Source: HGM12587 sp964561705 (GTDB lineage: Bacteria > Bacillota > Clostridia > Lachnospirales > Lachnospiraceae). From it: a DNA stretch of 8,221 nt. Each line of letters opens with the position of its first letter. The stretch's first letter is position 1. The notes beneath the pieces are model-generated. The model was not told where the DNA came from. It did not search any database and worked only from the letters and a program-made list of their open reading frames with translations. This document shows, in pieces, positions 1-7,665 of the stretch. The DNA lies in contig CAZLQJ010000070.1 in the NCBI GenBank assembly GCA_964561705.1, positions 1-8,221 on the forward strand, written 5' to 3'. Both the position numbers and the translations under genes were made by a program.

Positions 1-62
1 ATATAGAAGTTCACACCAATGTTACCATTCAGACTTAAGGTATAACCATACAATTTGGCTCC
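1..62 (-). other. Start of a C-terminal domain, cut by the window edge
   Basis: Residues 2526-2545 leave the GLUG pattern and end in YTLSLNGNIGVNFY. I recognise this opening from C-terminal domains in many gut Bacillota surface proteins, where it usually reads S-L-x-G-x-I-G-V-N-F-Y-M, but I know no firm function or family name for it. Any cell-wall anchor (LPXTG, SLH or choline-binding repeats) would lie further left. Confidence 0.6.
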
Positions 63-3000
63 CATACCATCCAGAAGTATACCACAGCCATCACATTTAC
101 CATCTCTGTTTGCATCTGCATGAAGAGGGGTTTCTGTATTCGCATAAGCATAATTCTGATTTGTCGTATCACAGGTAAGAAGTGCATAGTAAACTTTCTT
201 GCCGTTTAAGACCGGTGTATTCTCTTTTCCGATCTCCTGACCCCAGATTTGTGTCTCCTGAGATCCCTGCAGTTTGTAGGCAGCCTCACCGGAAGCAAAC
301 TGATCAGCGGTCATCTTTGTCGTACTGCCTTCGATATCTTCTGTAACGCTGCCCGCTGTTCCTGAACCGATACCATTTTGTGCCACGAGATTACTGTCCG
401 TCGCACAGCCTTCCAGGTAGAAACAGTTGGTGACAGTACTCGAATTATCATAATTGCATCCAAGAATAGCTCCTGCATAGGTTATACCACTAACTGTGCC
501 TGTATTATAACAATTTTGGATATTTCCCTTGCTAGAATTTCCAGCAATACCTCCTGCCCAACCATTACCTTTAACGTTTCCTAAATTGTAGCAATTTCGG
601 ATGATACAAGATGTGGTATTTCCTCCTGCTATGCCTCCTGCTATTGAGGATTCATTGGATCCTTCTGTCTCAACCTTTCCCTCGTTATAGCAGTTTGTCA
701 GTACGGCGGATACTACATTTGCACCTACAATGCCGCCTACTACTGTACTTCCTTTCAGCGTACCATTATTGCTACAATTATCAATTGTTCCATAACTTCT
801 TCCTGCGATTGCTCCACACAAACTATCTCCGCACAGGTAAGAATCCTCAATACGTAAATCCTTGACTATTCCATTCTTACTAACTTGTCCCATAAAGCCC
901 ACACCAGCTAAGGATTCATTATGGTAAAGACCTCGAATTGTATGGTTATTGCCATCAAAGACACCTGTAAACATATTTGCGCTACTGCTTCCTATCGGTA
1001 TCCAAACCTCGAAATTGCTTCCGTCCCCATTGAGGTCTCCTTTCGGGGTAAGTACATTCTGATTGATTGTAAGATCATTCATAAGTTTTCCGTAGATTGC
1101 CGATGATCCACCGTTTACCTGTTCTGCAAACCAATATAAATTACCCGTATTTTCGATTAAATATGGACTTGCTTCATTTCCTTCACCCTTACAAGGTTCA
1201 TAGATACCACAAATCTTACAATATCCTTCTTCGTATGTATGGGCAGTCACATCTCCCGAAGGTTCATTCCCATAGTGCGATGTTTCTGCGCTATCCTGAT
1301 ACTTGTAAACATCACTTCCTGTCAATTTCGGTTCTGTATCGGTTCCAATTTGCTGTTTCCACAACCCCTTAGAGTTACCCTCATTGAGCAGATCTGCCAC
1401 CTCACCAGATGCAAACTGTACCAGACTTTTAGCAGTTGTACTTCCTGCATCATCTGCAGTTACAATACTACTCGAATATGCTCCCAGACCATTTTGTACA
1501 TAACCATCGATATTTGCAGCACTTCTAAACAGATAAAAGCAATTTGTAACATTTCCAGAATCATTCCGTCCAACAATCGCTCCTATGTAATAGGGCGCTC
1601 GTATTTTTCCATTACTATAACAACTCTTAATTGTTCCACTATTATATCCTGCAATTCCGCCTGCGTTTCTCCAATCACCAATTATATGACTGCTATTTCC
1701 ACAATTTTGAATTATTCCATTATTATAGCCTACGACGCCACCAACGTATTGATACGCATACAAATAAGAATCTTTGATCTGTACTTTCTGCACGCTTCCG
1801 CCTTCTCCGACATTGCCAAAGAAGCCAACATATGTCGCTCTTTTATCACTAAAATACAGTCCGTTCACTGTATATCCGTTACCGTCAAAGCTTCCGATAA
1901 AAGGATTCGACTCTGTACCAATCGGTGTCCATATACGGGTATCCGCACCCAAGCCATTGAACTCACCATCTGATGTTAATACATTTTCATTGATTGTGAT
2001 GTTATTCTCTAGCTGACCATAAATTGCTGTATTTCCACCATTTACCTGTGCTGCAAACCAATATAAATTACCCGTATTTTCAATCAAATATGGACTTTCT
2101 TCAGTTCCCTCACCCTCACAAGGCGTGGTAGCACCGCAAACAGTACAAATGTCATCTTTATCAAAAACGTGGCCCTCATCATCCATTGGCACATTACTGT
2201 ATTTTCCTACATTCGCACAGTTTCTATGACAATATACCGTTTCTCCGGTGAAGCTCGGAAGCAAATCTTTTCCAATGGTCTGTTTCCAAACGCCCTCTGT
2301 GCTTTCACCATTCAGTTTCCAGGTAACTTCGCCTGATTCAAACTTCTTCTTCTCTTCCTCAGAATTACCATCTTTTGTTCCATAGCAATTCTGAACTTTC
2401 TCTGTATTATCGTTATCTCCTGTGACGCCGCCTACGAATGAAGATCCTGATACTTCTGACAGGCTGTAACTTCCTGTAATAGATCCATAGTTATAACCTA
2501 CCACACCACCGACATAGTCTTTACTTCCCAGAGTTCCTTTTACATTTCCCGTATTATAGCAGTTCGTAACACTTGCAGTTTCTGTGTTATTCCCCACGAT
2601 ACCTCCAATGTATCTGTTTCCGTTGATGAGACCATTCTGCCCACATGCCAAAATTGATCCCTTGTTTATACCGGCTATGCCTCCTACAGAAACTCCATTT
2701 GCACATACATAAGCACTATTGTAGCACCTCAGGATTGTACCATTGTTACTACCTACAATACCACCAACACAGGTATTTCCCTTCAGATAACTATCTGTTA
2801 GTTTTAAATCTTGCACAATTCCGGTTTTTCCAACATCCCCAAATACACCAACATACATTGTACTTGTATTATTATAATATAACCCGGAAATAACATGGCC
2901 ATTACCATTGAACGTACCTTCAAACGGATAATGTCCGCTTCCGATCGGCACCCATTCTTTGAAAGTGCTTCCATCACCTGACAAATTCCAATTTTCTGCA

Positions 3001-6000
3001 AGTACATTTTCATTAACTGTAATTTCATTCATCAGTTTTCCGTGAATGTTTGTATTTCCATTATTTACCTGCTGCGCAAACCAGTAAAGATCTGTGACCG
3101 TTTTTATCTGATAAGGGCTATCTTTCGTTCCATCACCTTCGGCTGCTACATACTGCCCACACACTGTACAACGTCCATTTTCAAACGTATGTACCGAAGG
3201 CGTATTTGAAAACGCTAAAGTCTCCGTCTCTGCATGGTTCCGGTAGATAGAAGCTCCGGAGAAATTAGGGAACGCATCTGTACCCAGTGTCTGTTTCCAC
3301 ATTCCATCTTCTATATTTTCATTCAGAGCCCATGCTACTTCACCACTTGCAAACTGCTCTGCTGACTTTGCTTCAACATTGCCTTCGAAGTCCCCTGTTG
3401 TGCTTCCAATACCATAAATCGTATCTGAAAGACCTGACAAATAATAACAATCTGTTATATTAGAAACATTGCCTTTTCCGGTAATAAATCCACCTTCACT
3501 GCCTGTCGATACGTTCCCTGTATTATAACACTTCGTAATACGAGCATCATTACTTCCAACAATACCTCCGGTACGACTCAATCCTGTGATATTTCCTGTA
3601 TTATAGCAGTTCGTAACACTTGCAGTTTCTGTGTTATTCCCCACGATACCACCACACATAAAATTACCGTCTATCGTTCCTTCAAAGCCACATTTTCGAA
3701 TCGTTCCGCCAATATTATATCCTACAATACCAGCGACTTTCTCGTCAGATTTAAAGTACGTATTCTCCACACAAATATTTTGTATAACTGCATCCGGACC
3801 GGCTACACCAAACAAACCTACATTATCATCATTTTCAGAATAGTACAGTCCACTGATTCTGTTATTCGCACCATCAAATTTACCATTATATGGCTGGGTA
3901 TTTGTTCTGCTGATCGGCGTCCATTTGCGTCTGTTGTCTGAAACGTTGATGTTTTCATTGACCGTAATCTTGTTTTCTACCTTACCACAAATTGTTGTAT
4001 TTCCCGCATTTACCTGTGCAGCAAACCAGTAGAGATTTCCCGCATTCTTGATCAGATATGGATCGGTTTCTGTTCCGGTACCTGCACATGCTTCATAATT
4101 ATCACATGCTATGCAGATACCATTTTCATATTCATGACCACCATTTATATCTGTCCGAGAATTGCTATATGCTACACCCAAACAGTTTTGGTATTGATAG
4201 ACCGTTCCCCCGGAAAATTTCGGGTGATTGTCTGTTCCAATGGTCTGTTTCCAGACACCGGACTCACTATTTCCATTCAGCTTCCATGTAATCTCTCCGG
4301 ATTTCATCTGTGCATCCGTCACAGAGGTACTCGTTCCAATACCTGTGACACTTGTTTCAATTGTTCCGTAGTTCTTTGTACCTTCCTTATAGAAATTGTT
4401 CTTAATTTCACTTCCTTTGGCACTTCTTAACCAACCAACAATTGCGCCGCAATAGATAGCGCCGCTCGGTGCTGTGACTGTACCATCGTTAAAGCAGTTT
4501 TGAATGCCTCCAAAAGATGCATTGTTTACATAGCCCAAAATACCACCTACATAAGCATTCTGATTGGTCGTACTTCCTTTTACCGGATAACCCGTCACAG
4601 TACCCACATTTCCACAGTTTTTGATCAATACATTTTCATTGGCATATCCTGCGATACCACCGACACAGTCATATGTATAGGAAGTAATGTTTCCATCATT
4701 GATACATTTTTCTATCACAGTACCTGTCTGCGCACTTCCCACGATTCCGGCAATATGAGCTACATTGTTTGAACCGATGGTTCCATGATTTTCACAAGTT
4801 GACACACTGCTGTTCTCAACAGACTTACCTGCAATACCACCGACACATTGTGCTTTATCCAGATCTATAGTTCCGCGGTAGAAGCAATTTTCTACACTTG
4901 CAGAAGTCTTCACTGTTTCGTTATTTCCAATTCCGCCTACAATACCACCCACACATTCAATTTTATCATAGCTGCTGTTTCCATCATTGATATTGACATA
5001 AGAAGTAACATTGGAAATCTTACTTCCTTCATAAGCAAGACCTACCACACCACCAATGTATTTCATGTTGCCTGTCTTGCACACAATTTCCCCTTTGACT
5101 GTCAGGTTTTTAATTTCTGCACCACCACGGATCACACCAAACAATCCCTGATAATCATAGGTTTTGCCACCTAAACCATTTTGCGCCGTATTGATCTTCA
5201 GGTTACTGATGGTATAATTCTGTCCATCAAACACACCGCTAAAAGCACTTCCGTTGATACCGATCGGGGTAAATTCTCTTCCTTTCAGATCGATATCTGC
5301 TGTTAATTTTCCATAGGTTTTGGCGTTACCACTATTTACTCTCTCTACAAACCAACACAGATTTCCCTCATTTGCGATCAGATATGGAGATGCACTGCTT
5401 CCATTTCCTTCACAAGGCATCCATCCAACTATATGACCCACTGCAAAGGCAGATCCTAATTGTATCGTTCCATGGTAACTAGAATTGGTAACTGTTGTCA
5501 AATTTTCCCCTGACTCTGCATTTCCAATCGCACCTGCAACTCCTCCAACATATTTTATATCGGTAAATTGCTCAGTTCCTTCATTAATATTTACGTAGGA
5601 TTTTACATTTGTGATTTTACTTTCTTCATAAGCAAGACCTACCACACCACCAATGTATTTCATGTTGCCTGTCTTGCACACAATTTCCCCTTTGACTGTC
5701 AGGTTTTTAATTTCTGCACCACCACGGATCACACCAAACAATCCCTGATAATCATAGGTTTTGCCACCTAAACCATTTTGCGCCGTATTGATCTTCAGGT
5801 TACTGATGGTATAATTCTGTCCATCAAACACACCGCTAAAAGCACTTCCGTTGATACCGATCGGGGTAAATTCTCTTCCTTTCAGATCGATATCTGCTGT
5901 TAATTTTCCATAGGTTTTGGCGTATGCACTGTTAACCTTCTGGGCAAACGCAAATAATTTTCCTGCATTATCGATCAGATACGGATCTTCACTGGTTCCA

Positions 6001-7637
6001 CTTCCTGCATATGGTTCATATTCACCACAAGTAGCACAGATACCATCGCTGTAATCATGTGCACTTCCATTTTCCCATAAAGTATTACTATATACCCAGC
6101 CTGTACAGTTTTCATAATAATATACTGTTTTTCCGTTACAGTTTGGTACCTGATCACTTCCAAGTGTTTGTTTCCAAATTCCTTCACTCTTTTTTCCATT
6201 CATGATCCAGGTTAATTCACCCGATGAAAATGCTTCACTAGTTACAAAAGTTGGTGCTTCACCTTTCGCTTCACTAGCTTCAGCCTTCTGTCCGGTCACA
6301 CAGTAGTTATCTTTGATTTTAGACCCCAATCCATTGATTCCAACTCTTCCTACGATTGCTCCTAAAAATGCCGTCTTTTCTGCTGAAATGTTTCCATAGT
6401 TATAGCAACCCTGAATTCCGCCAAAAGATTGGCTAGACGTAGATCCTAAAATACCGCCTACGTTAGGACTATAATCAGCTGCATTATAGGAGGCTGAAAC
6501 GTTTCCAGCATTTCCACAATTTAAAATAATCGAACTGTCTTCCGCATTACCAACAACACCGGCAATACCATATCTTCCTGCGCCAATCACTGCCCCATAG
6601 TTTACACTGCGCTTTACAACAGCATTTCCCGCAATGGTTCCGGCGATACCGCCAATATATTTATTGGTAATTCCATAATCACCCATCTGCGTATAGTTCA
6701 GACAACAATCAACAACACCCGCTCCCTGAACTTTTCCGGCAATACCGCCAACATTTTCTACTTCTCCTCCAACATATACATTACCATTTCCTCCCAAACT
6801 TTTGTATGTACAATTTTCCACTGTAGCACCACTGCCATCAGTTCCTCCCAAAAGTCCGGCAATACCGCCAATACACGATATGGACTCCCGAAGAGATGAG
6901 GAACTTCTAAGTGCTACCTCAGAGTAGACATTACTGATTTTACTTTCTCCGGCAGCATATCCCGCAACACCACCTATATAATTAGCATCATCCTCGATCG
7001 AGATCGTTCCGCTGATCGTAAAATTGCGGACTTGTGCACCATTATTGATGACACCAAACAACCCTTTATAATTCACCTTATTCACGTACATGTAAAACTT
7101 AGTGATTTTATGATTCTGACCATCAAAAATTCCTTTGAAAGGGTTGGTCTCCGTACCAATCGAAGTCCAGTTCTCATTATTCAGAGATATATCCTTAGTC
7201 ATAACAGCGTTGATGGTTGTATGACCTGCATTTACCTGATCACAGAACCAGTAAAACTGGTCTCTCGTCGAAATTTCATAAACAGAATCTTTCACCCCAT
7301 CCTCGTCCAGGTCATATTTATCCGTCGTCAAAGGAGCCGCCGTTGCCATCACCGTAATTTCCACTTCCGGTGTCTGCAATTTTTCCCCAGCTGGTGCTTC
7401 CCACACAGCCTTCAGCTGCTCTTCCGTATCCTCTGCTTCTGCGATTTCCGGCTCTGTGACTTCCTCAACCACATCTTCCGTCACTTCAGTTTCTGCGATC
7501 TCTTCCGGCCCTTCTTCCACTATTTCCGGTTCTGCCGCATAAACCACCGGATTTCCCAGATCCGGCACCATGCCGGTCACCATTGTTACCGCAAGCAGCA
7601 TCGCAATCCCTTTCTTCATCAATTCTCTTCGCTTCAC
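1..7637 (-). CDS. Giant secreted GLUG-repeat surface protein (C-terminus beyond window)
   Basis: The frame is open from the GTG at 7637 to the left edge, 2545 codons with no stop. GTG is chosen because GGGAGGT (7642-7648) lies four bases upstream; the next in-frame ATG (7619) is too far from it. Residues 1-35 are a signal peptide, about 36-105 an acidic Glu/Pro/Val/Thr spacer, 106-2523 seven repeat modules of 199-442 residues, and 2526 onward the start of another domain. Each full module runs PYLI..NLYWFA.QVN, W.PIG, FDG, a GLFG-like turn, three to seven VGGI(V/A)G/NCYN.G repeats, QFASGEVTWKLNG, WKQTIG and a Cys-containing linker. About 30 VGGIVG-like turns are present, matching the GLUG repeat family known from bacterial surface proteins and IgA-protease-type proteins. 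No catalytic motif was seen. An adhesin or matrix-binding role is inferred; ligand and anchoring are unknown. Confidence 0.95.
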   Translation of the reverse strand, partial: MKRRELMKKGIAMLLAVTMVTGMVPDLGNPVVYAAEPEIVEEGPEEIAETEVTEDVVEEVTEPEIAEAEDTEEQLKAVWEAPAGEKLQTPEVEITVMATAAPLTTDKYDLDEDGVKDSVYEISTRDQFYWFCDQVNAGHTTINAVMTKDISLNNENWTSIGTETNPFKGIFDGQNHKITKFYMYVNKVNYKGLFGVINNGAQVRNFTISGTISIEDDANYIGGVAGYAAGESKISNVYSEVALRSSSSLRESISCIGGIAGLLGGTDGSGATVENCTYKSLGGNGNVYVGGEVENVGGIAGKVQGAGVVDCCLNYTQMGDYGITNKYIGGIAGTIAGNAVVKRSVNYGAVIGAGRYGIAGVVGNAEDSSIILNCGNAGNVSASYNAADYSPNVGGILGSTSSQSFGGIQGCYNYGNISAEKTAFLGAIVGRVGINGLGSKIKDNYCVTGQKAEASEAKGEAPTFVTSEAFSSGELTWIMNGKKSEGIWKQTLGSDQVPNCNGKTVYYYENCTGWVYSNTLWENGSAHDYSDGICATCGEYEPYAGSGTSEDPYLIDNAGKLFAFAQKVNSAYAKTYGKLTADIDLKGREFTPIGINGSAFSGVFDGQNYTISNLKINTAQNGLGGKTYDYQGLFGVIRGGAEIKNLTVKGEIVCKTGNMKYIGGVVGLAYEESKITNVKSYVNINEGTEQFTDIKYVGGVAGAIGNAESGENLTTVTNSSYHGTIQLGSAFAVGHIVGWMPCEGNGSSASPYLIANEGNLCWFVERVNSGNAKTYGKLTADIDLKGREFTPIGINGSAFSGVFDGQNYTISNLKINTAQNGLGGKTYDYQGLFGVIRGGAEIKNLTVKGEIVCKTGNMKYIGGVVGLAYEGSKISNVTSYVNINDGNSSYDKIECVGGIVGGIGNNETVKTSASVENCFYRGTIDLDKAQCVGGIAGKSVENSSVSTCENHGTIGSNNVAHIAGIVGSAQTGTVIEKCINDGNITSYTYDCVGGIAGYANENVLIKNCGNVGTVTGYPVKGSTTNQNAYVGGILGYVNNASFGGIQNCFNDGTVTAPSGAIYCGAIVGWLRSAKGSEIKNNFYKEGTKNYGTIETSVTGIGTSTSVTDAQMKSGEITWKLNGNSESGVWKQTIGTDNHPKFSGGTVYQYQNCLGVAYSNSRTDINGGHEYENGICIACDNYEACAGTGTETDPYLIKNAGNLYWFAAQVNAGNTTICGKVENKITVNENINVSDNRRKWTPISRTNTQPYNGKFDGANNRISGLYYSENDDNVGLFGVAGPDAVIQNICVENTYFKSDEKVAGIVGYNIGGTIRKCGFEGTIDGNFMCGGIVGNNTETASVTNCYNTGNITGLSRTGGIVGSNDARITKCYNTGNVSTGSEGGFITGKGNVSNITDCYYLSGLSDTIYGIGSTTGDFEGNVEAKSAEQFASGEVAWALNENIEDGMWKQTLGTDAFPNFSGASIYRNHAETETLAFSNTPSVHTFENGRCTVCGQYVAAEGDGTKDSPYQIKTVTDLYWFAQQVNNGNTNIHGKLMNEITVNENVLAENWNLSGDGSTFKEWVPIGSGHYPFEGTFNGNGHVISGLYYNNTSTMYVGVFGDVGKTGIVQDLKLTDSYLKGNTCVGGIVGSNNGTILRCYNSAYVCANGVSVGGIAGINKGSILACGQNGLINGNRYIGGIVGNNTETASVTNCYNTGNVKGTLGSKDYVGGVVGYNYGSITGSYSLSEVSGSSFVGGVTGDNDNTEKVQNCYGTKDGNSEEEKKKFESGEVTWKLNGESTEGVWKQTIGKDLLPSFTGETVYCHRNCANVGKYSNVPMDDEGHVFDKDDICTVCGATTPCEGEGTEESPYLIENTGNLYWFAAQVNGGNTAIYGQLENNITINENVLTSDGEFNGLGADTRIWTPIGTESNPFIGSFDGNGYTVNGLYFSDKRATYVGFFGNVGEGGSVQKVQIKDSYLYAYQYVGGVVGYNNGIIQNCGNSSHIIGDWRNAGGIAGYNSGTIKSCYSNGKIRAPYYIGAIVGRNDSGNVTNCFYLFRSAANIDGYVQNGLGAYSSSIVTADDAGSTTAKSLVQFASGEVADLLNEGNSKGLWKQQIGTDTEPKLTGSDVYKYQDSAETSHYGNEPSGDVTAHTYEEGYCKICGIYEPCKGEGNEASPYLIENTGNLYWFAEQVNGGSSAIYGKLMNDLTINQNVLTPKGDLNGDGSNFEVWIPIGSSSANMFTGVFDGNNHTIRGLYHNESLAGVGFMGQVSKNGIVKDLRIEDSYLCGDSLCGAIAGRSYGTIDNCSNNGTLKGSTVVGGIVGANVVSAVLTNCYNEGKVETEGSNESSIAGGIAGGNTTSCIIRNCYNLGNVKGNGWAGGIAGNSSKGNIQNCYNTGTVSGITYAGAILGCNYDNSSTVTNCFYLEGCATDSNLVAQNGIGSGTAGSVTEDIEGSTTKMTADQFASGEAAYKLQGSQETQIWGQEIGKENTPVLNGKKVYYALLTCDTTNQNYAYANTETPLHADANRDGKCDGCGILLDGMGAKLYGYTLSLNGNIGVNFY
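67..1187 (-). repeat. GLUG module 7 (residues 2151-2523)
   Basis: It opens GEGNEASPYLIENTGNLYWF, followed by WIPIG, VFDGNNHTI and VGFMGQVS. Five turns (GAIAG, VGGIVG, AGGIAG twice, AGAILG) alternate with NCSNNG-, NCYNEG-, NCYNLG- and NCYNTG-type strands. It closes with QFASGEAAYKLQG, IWGQEIG and a divergent linker, H2506-ADANRDGK-C2515-x2-C2518, which also contains a D-x-N-x-D-G-x3-D loop. This is the last module in the window. Confidence 0.82.
1188..2114 (-). repeat. GLUG module 6 (residues 1842-2150)
   Basis: It opens GEGTEESPYLIENTGNLYWF, followed by WTPIG, SFDGNGYTV and VGFFGNVG. Three turns (YVGGVVG, AGGIAG, IGAIVG) alternate with NCGNS-, CYSNG- and NCFYL-type strands. It closes with QFASGEVADLLN, LWKQQIG and H2133-x6-C2140-x2-C2143. 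The opening shares a 31-bp identical DNA run (2051-2081) with module 7 (1124-1154), 309 codons apart. Confidence 0.85.
2115..3137 (-). repeat. GLUG module 5 (residues 1501-1841)
   Basis: It opens GDGTKDSPYQIKTVTDLYWF, followed by WVPIG, TFNGNGHVI and VGVFGDVG. Five glycine turns follow (VGGIVG, VGGIAG, IGGIVG, VGGVVG, VGGVTG). It closes with FESGEVTWKLNG, VWKQTIG, HRNC and H1823-x7-C1831-x2-C1834. It carries the second 53-bp identical patch. Confidence 0.85.
2551..2603. repeat. 53-bp identical patch, copy 1 (module 5)
   Basis: Bases 2551-2603 are identical to 3598-3650, offset 1047 bases (349 codons). They encode GIVGNNTETASVTNCYNT, whereas the surrounding module sequences differ clearly. 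Confidence 0.93.
3138..4082 (-). repeat. GLUG module 4 (residues 1186-1500)
   Basis: It opens GTGTETDPYLIKNAGNLYWF, with the AAQVNAGN, WTPIS, FDGANNRI and VGLFGVAG segments. Three glycine turns (VAGIVG, CGGIVG, TGGIVG) alternate with CYNTGN strands. It closes with QFASGEVAWALN, MWKQTLG and H1483-x6-C1490-x2-C1493. It carries one copy of the 53-bp patch also found in module 5. Confidence 0.85.
3598..3650. repeat. 53-bp identical patch, copy 2 (module 4)
   Basis: This is the partner of 2551-2603. The identity is bounded by mismatches at both ends and stands out against the much lower similarity of the rest of modules 4 and 5. Confidence 0.93.
4083..5408 (-). repeat. GLUG module 3 (residues 744-1185)
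   Basis: It opens GNGSSASPYLIANEGNLCWF and shares its first ~130 residues with module 2, including a stretch of about 100 identical residues. About seven glycine turns follow (VGGIVG, VGGIAG, HIAGIVG, VGGILG, CGAIVG), mixed with NCGNVGTVTG-, CFNDGTVTA- and NNFYKEGT-type strands. It closes with SGEITWKLNG, VWKQTIG, YQNC and H1168-x6-C1175-x2-C1178. At 442 residues it is the longest module. Confidence 0.85.
5027..5326. repeat. 300-bp perfect direct repeat, copy A (module 3)
   Basis: Bases 5027-5326 are identical to 5624-5923, offset 597 bases (199 codons, in frame). They encode the module core from GKLTADIDLKG through GLFGVIRGG to KYIGGVVGLAYE. Identity ends abruptly at both sides and the flanks are only similar. 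Confidence 0.97.
5409..6005 (-). repeat. GLUG module 2, truncated (residues 545-743)
   Basis: It opens GTSEDPYLIDNAGKLFAFA and runs through GKLTADIDLKG, PIG, VFDGQNYTI and YQGLFGVIRGG to two glycine turns (YIGGVVG, YVGGVAG). It then stops at GHIVGWMPCEGNG and passes straight into module 3. The remaining GLUG turns, the SGEVTWKLNG/WKQTIG segment and the C-x2-C linker are missing. At 199 residues it is much shorter than the other modules. Its core is identical at DNA level to that of module 3. Confidence 0.85.
5624..5923. repeat. 300-bp perfect direct repeat, copy B (module 2)
   Basis: This is the second identical copy of 5027-5326. Both copies lie in the same reading frame inside the giant gene, and the 597-base offset equals the length of truncated module 2. 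Confidence 0.97.
6006..7322 (-). repeat. GLUG module 1 (residues 106-544)
   Basis: This module opens with DLDEDGVKD (109-117), a D-x-D-x-D-G-x2-D loop of calcium-binding type, instead of the GxGT..PYLI opening of the others. It continues with FYWFCDQVN (128-136), WTSIG, IFDGQNHKI and YKGLFGVI. About six (V/I)GG(I/V)xG turns follow, alternating with NCGNAGNVS- and CYNYGNIS-type strands. It closes with SGELTWIMNG, IWKQTLG and H527-x6-C534-x2-C537. At 439 residues it is one of the two longest modules. Confidence 0.85.
7323..7532 (-). other. Acidic spacer after the signal peptide
   Basis: Residues 36-105 are rich in Glu, Pro, Val, Thr and Ala, with runs such as EEGPEEIAETEVTEDVVEEV. The region has no glycine repeat pattern and looks disordered. 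Such a spacer is common at the mature N-terminus of large Bacillota surface proteins. It is followed directly by a DLDEDGVKD loop that opens module 1. Confidence 0.75.
7533..7637 (-). other. N-terminal Sec signal peptide
   Basis: Residues 1-9 (VKRRELMKK, first residue read as Met) are basic. Residues 10-24 (GIAMLLAVTMVTGMV) form the hydrophobic core, and VYA at 32-34 followed by AEP gives a likely signal peptidase I site after A34 or A35. The acidic stretch begins immediately afterwards. This fits export across the membrane; no lipobox cysteine is present. Confidence 0.9.
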
Positions 7638-7641
7638 ATTT

Positions 7642-7648
7642 ACCTCCC
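7642..7648 (-). promoter_or_regulatory. Ribosome binding site of the giant gene
   Basis: The minus strand reads GGGAGGT, then AAAT, then GTG. The strong Shine-Dalgarno match with four-base spacing fixes the GTG at 7637 as the start. An ATG overlaps the GTG by two bases (ATGTGA) but meets a stop at once. Confidence 0.88.
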
Positions 7649-7665
7649 ATCCGTTCTCAGAAGCT

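Noticed and set aside
1239..1973. Plus-strand open frame of 244 codons
   Set aside because: It lies wholly antisense to the giant gene, is rich in Ile, Ser, Thr and Cys as expected from reading Gly/Asn-rich repeats backwards, and has no domain pattern. The other plus-strand frames inside 378-5771 are rejected for the same reason.
5975..6199. Minus-strand 74-codon frame (and a similar one at 2804-3028)
   Set aside because: Both lie in a different frame from the giant gene, inside it, and have no independent coding signal.
1..7637. Pseudogene or frameshifted repeat gene
   Set aside because: All seven copies of the WFA.QVN segment fall in one frame and no stop codon was found between 7637 and 3.
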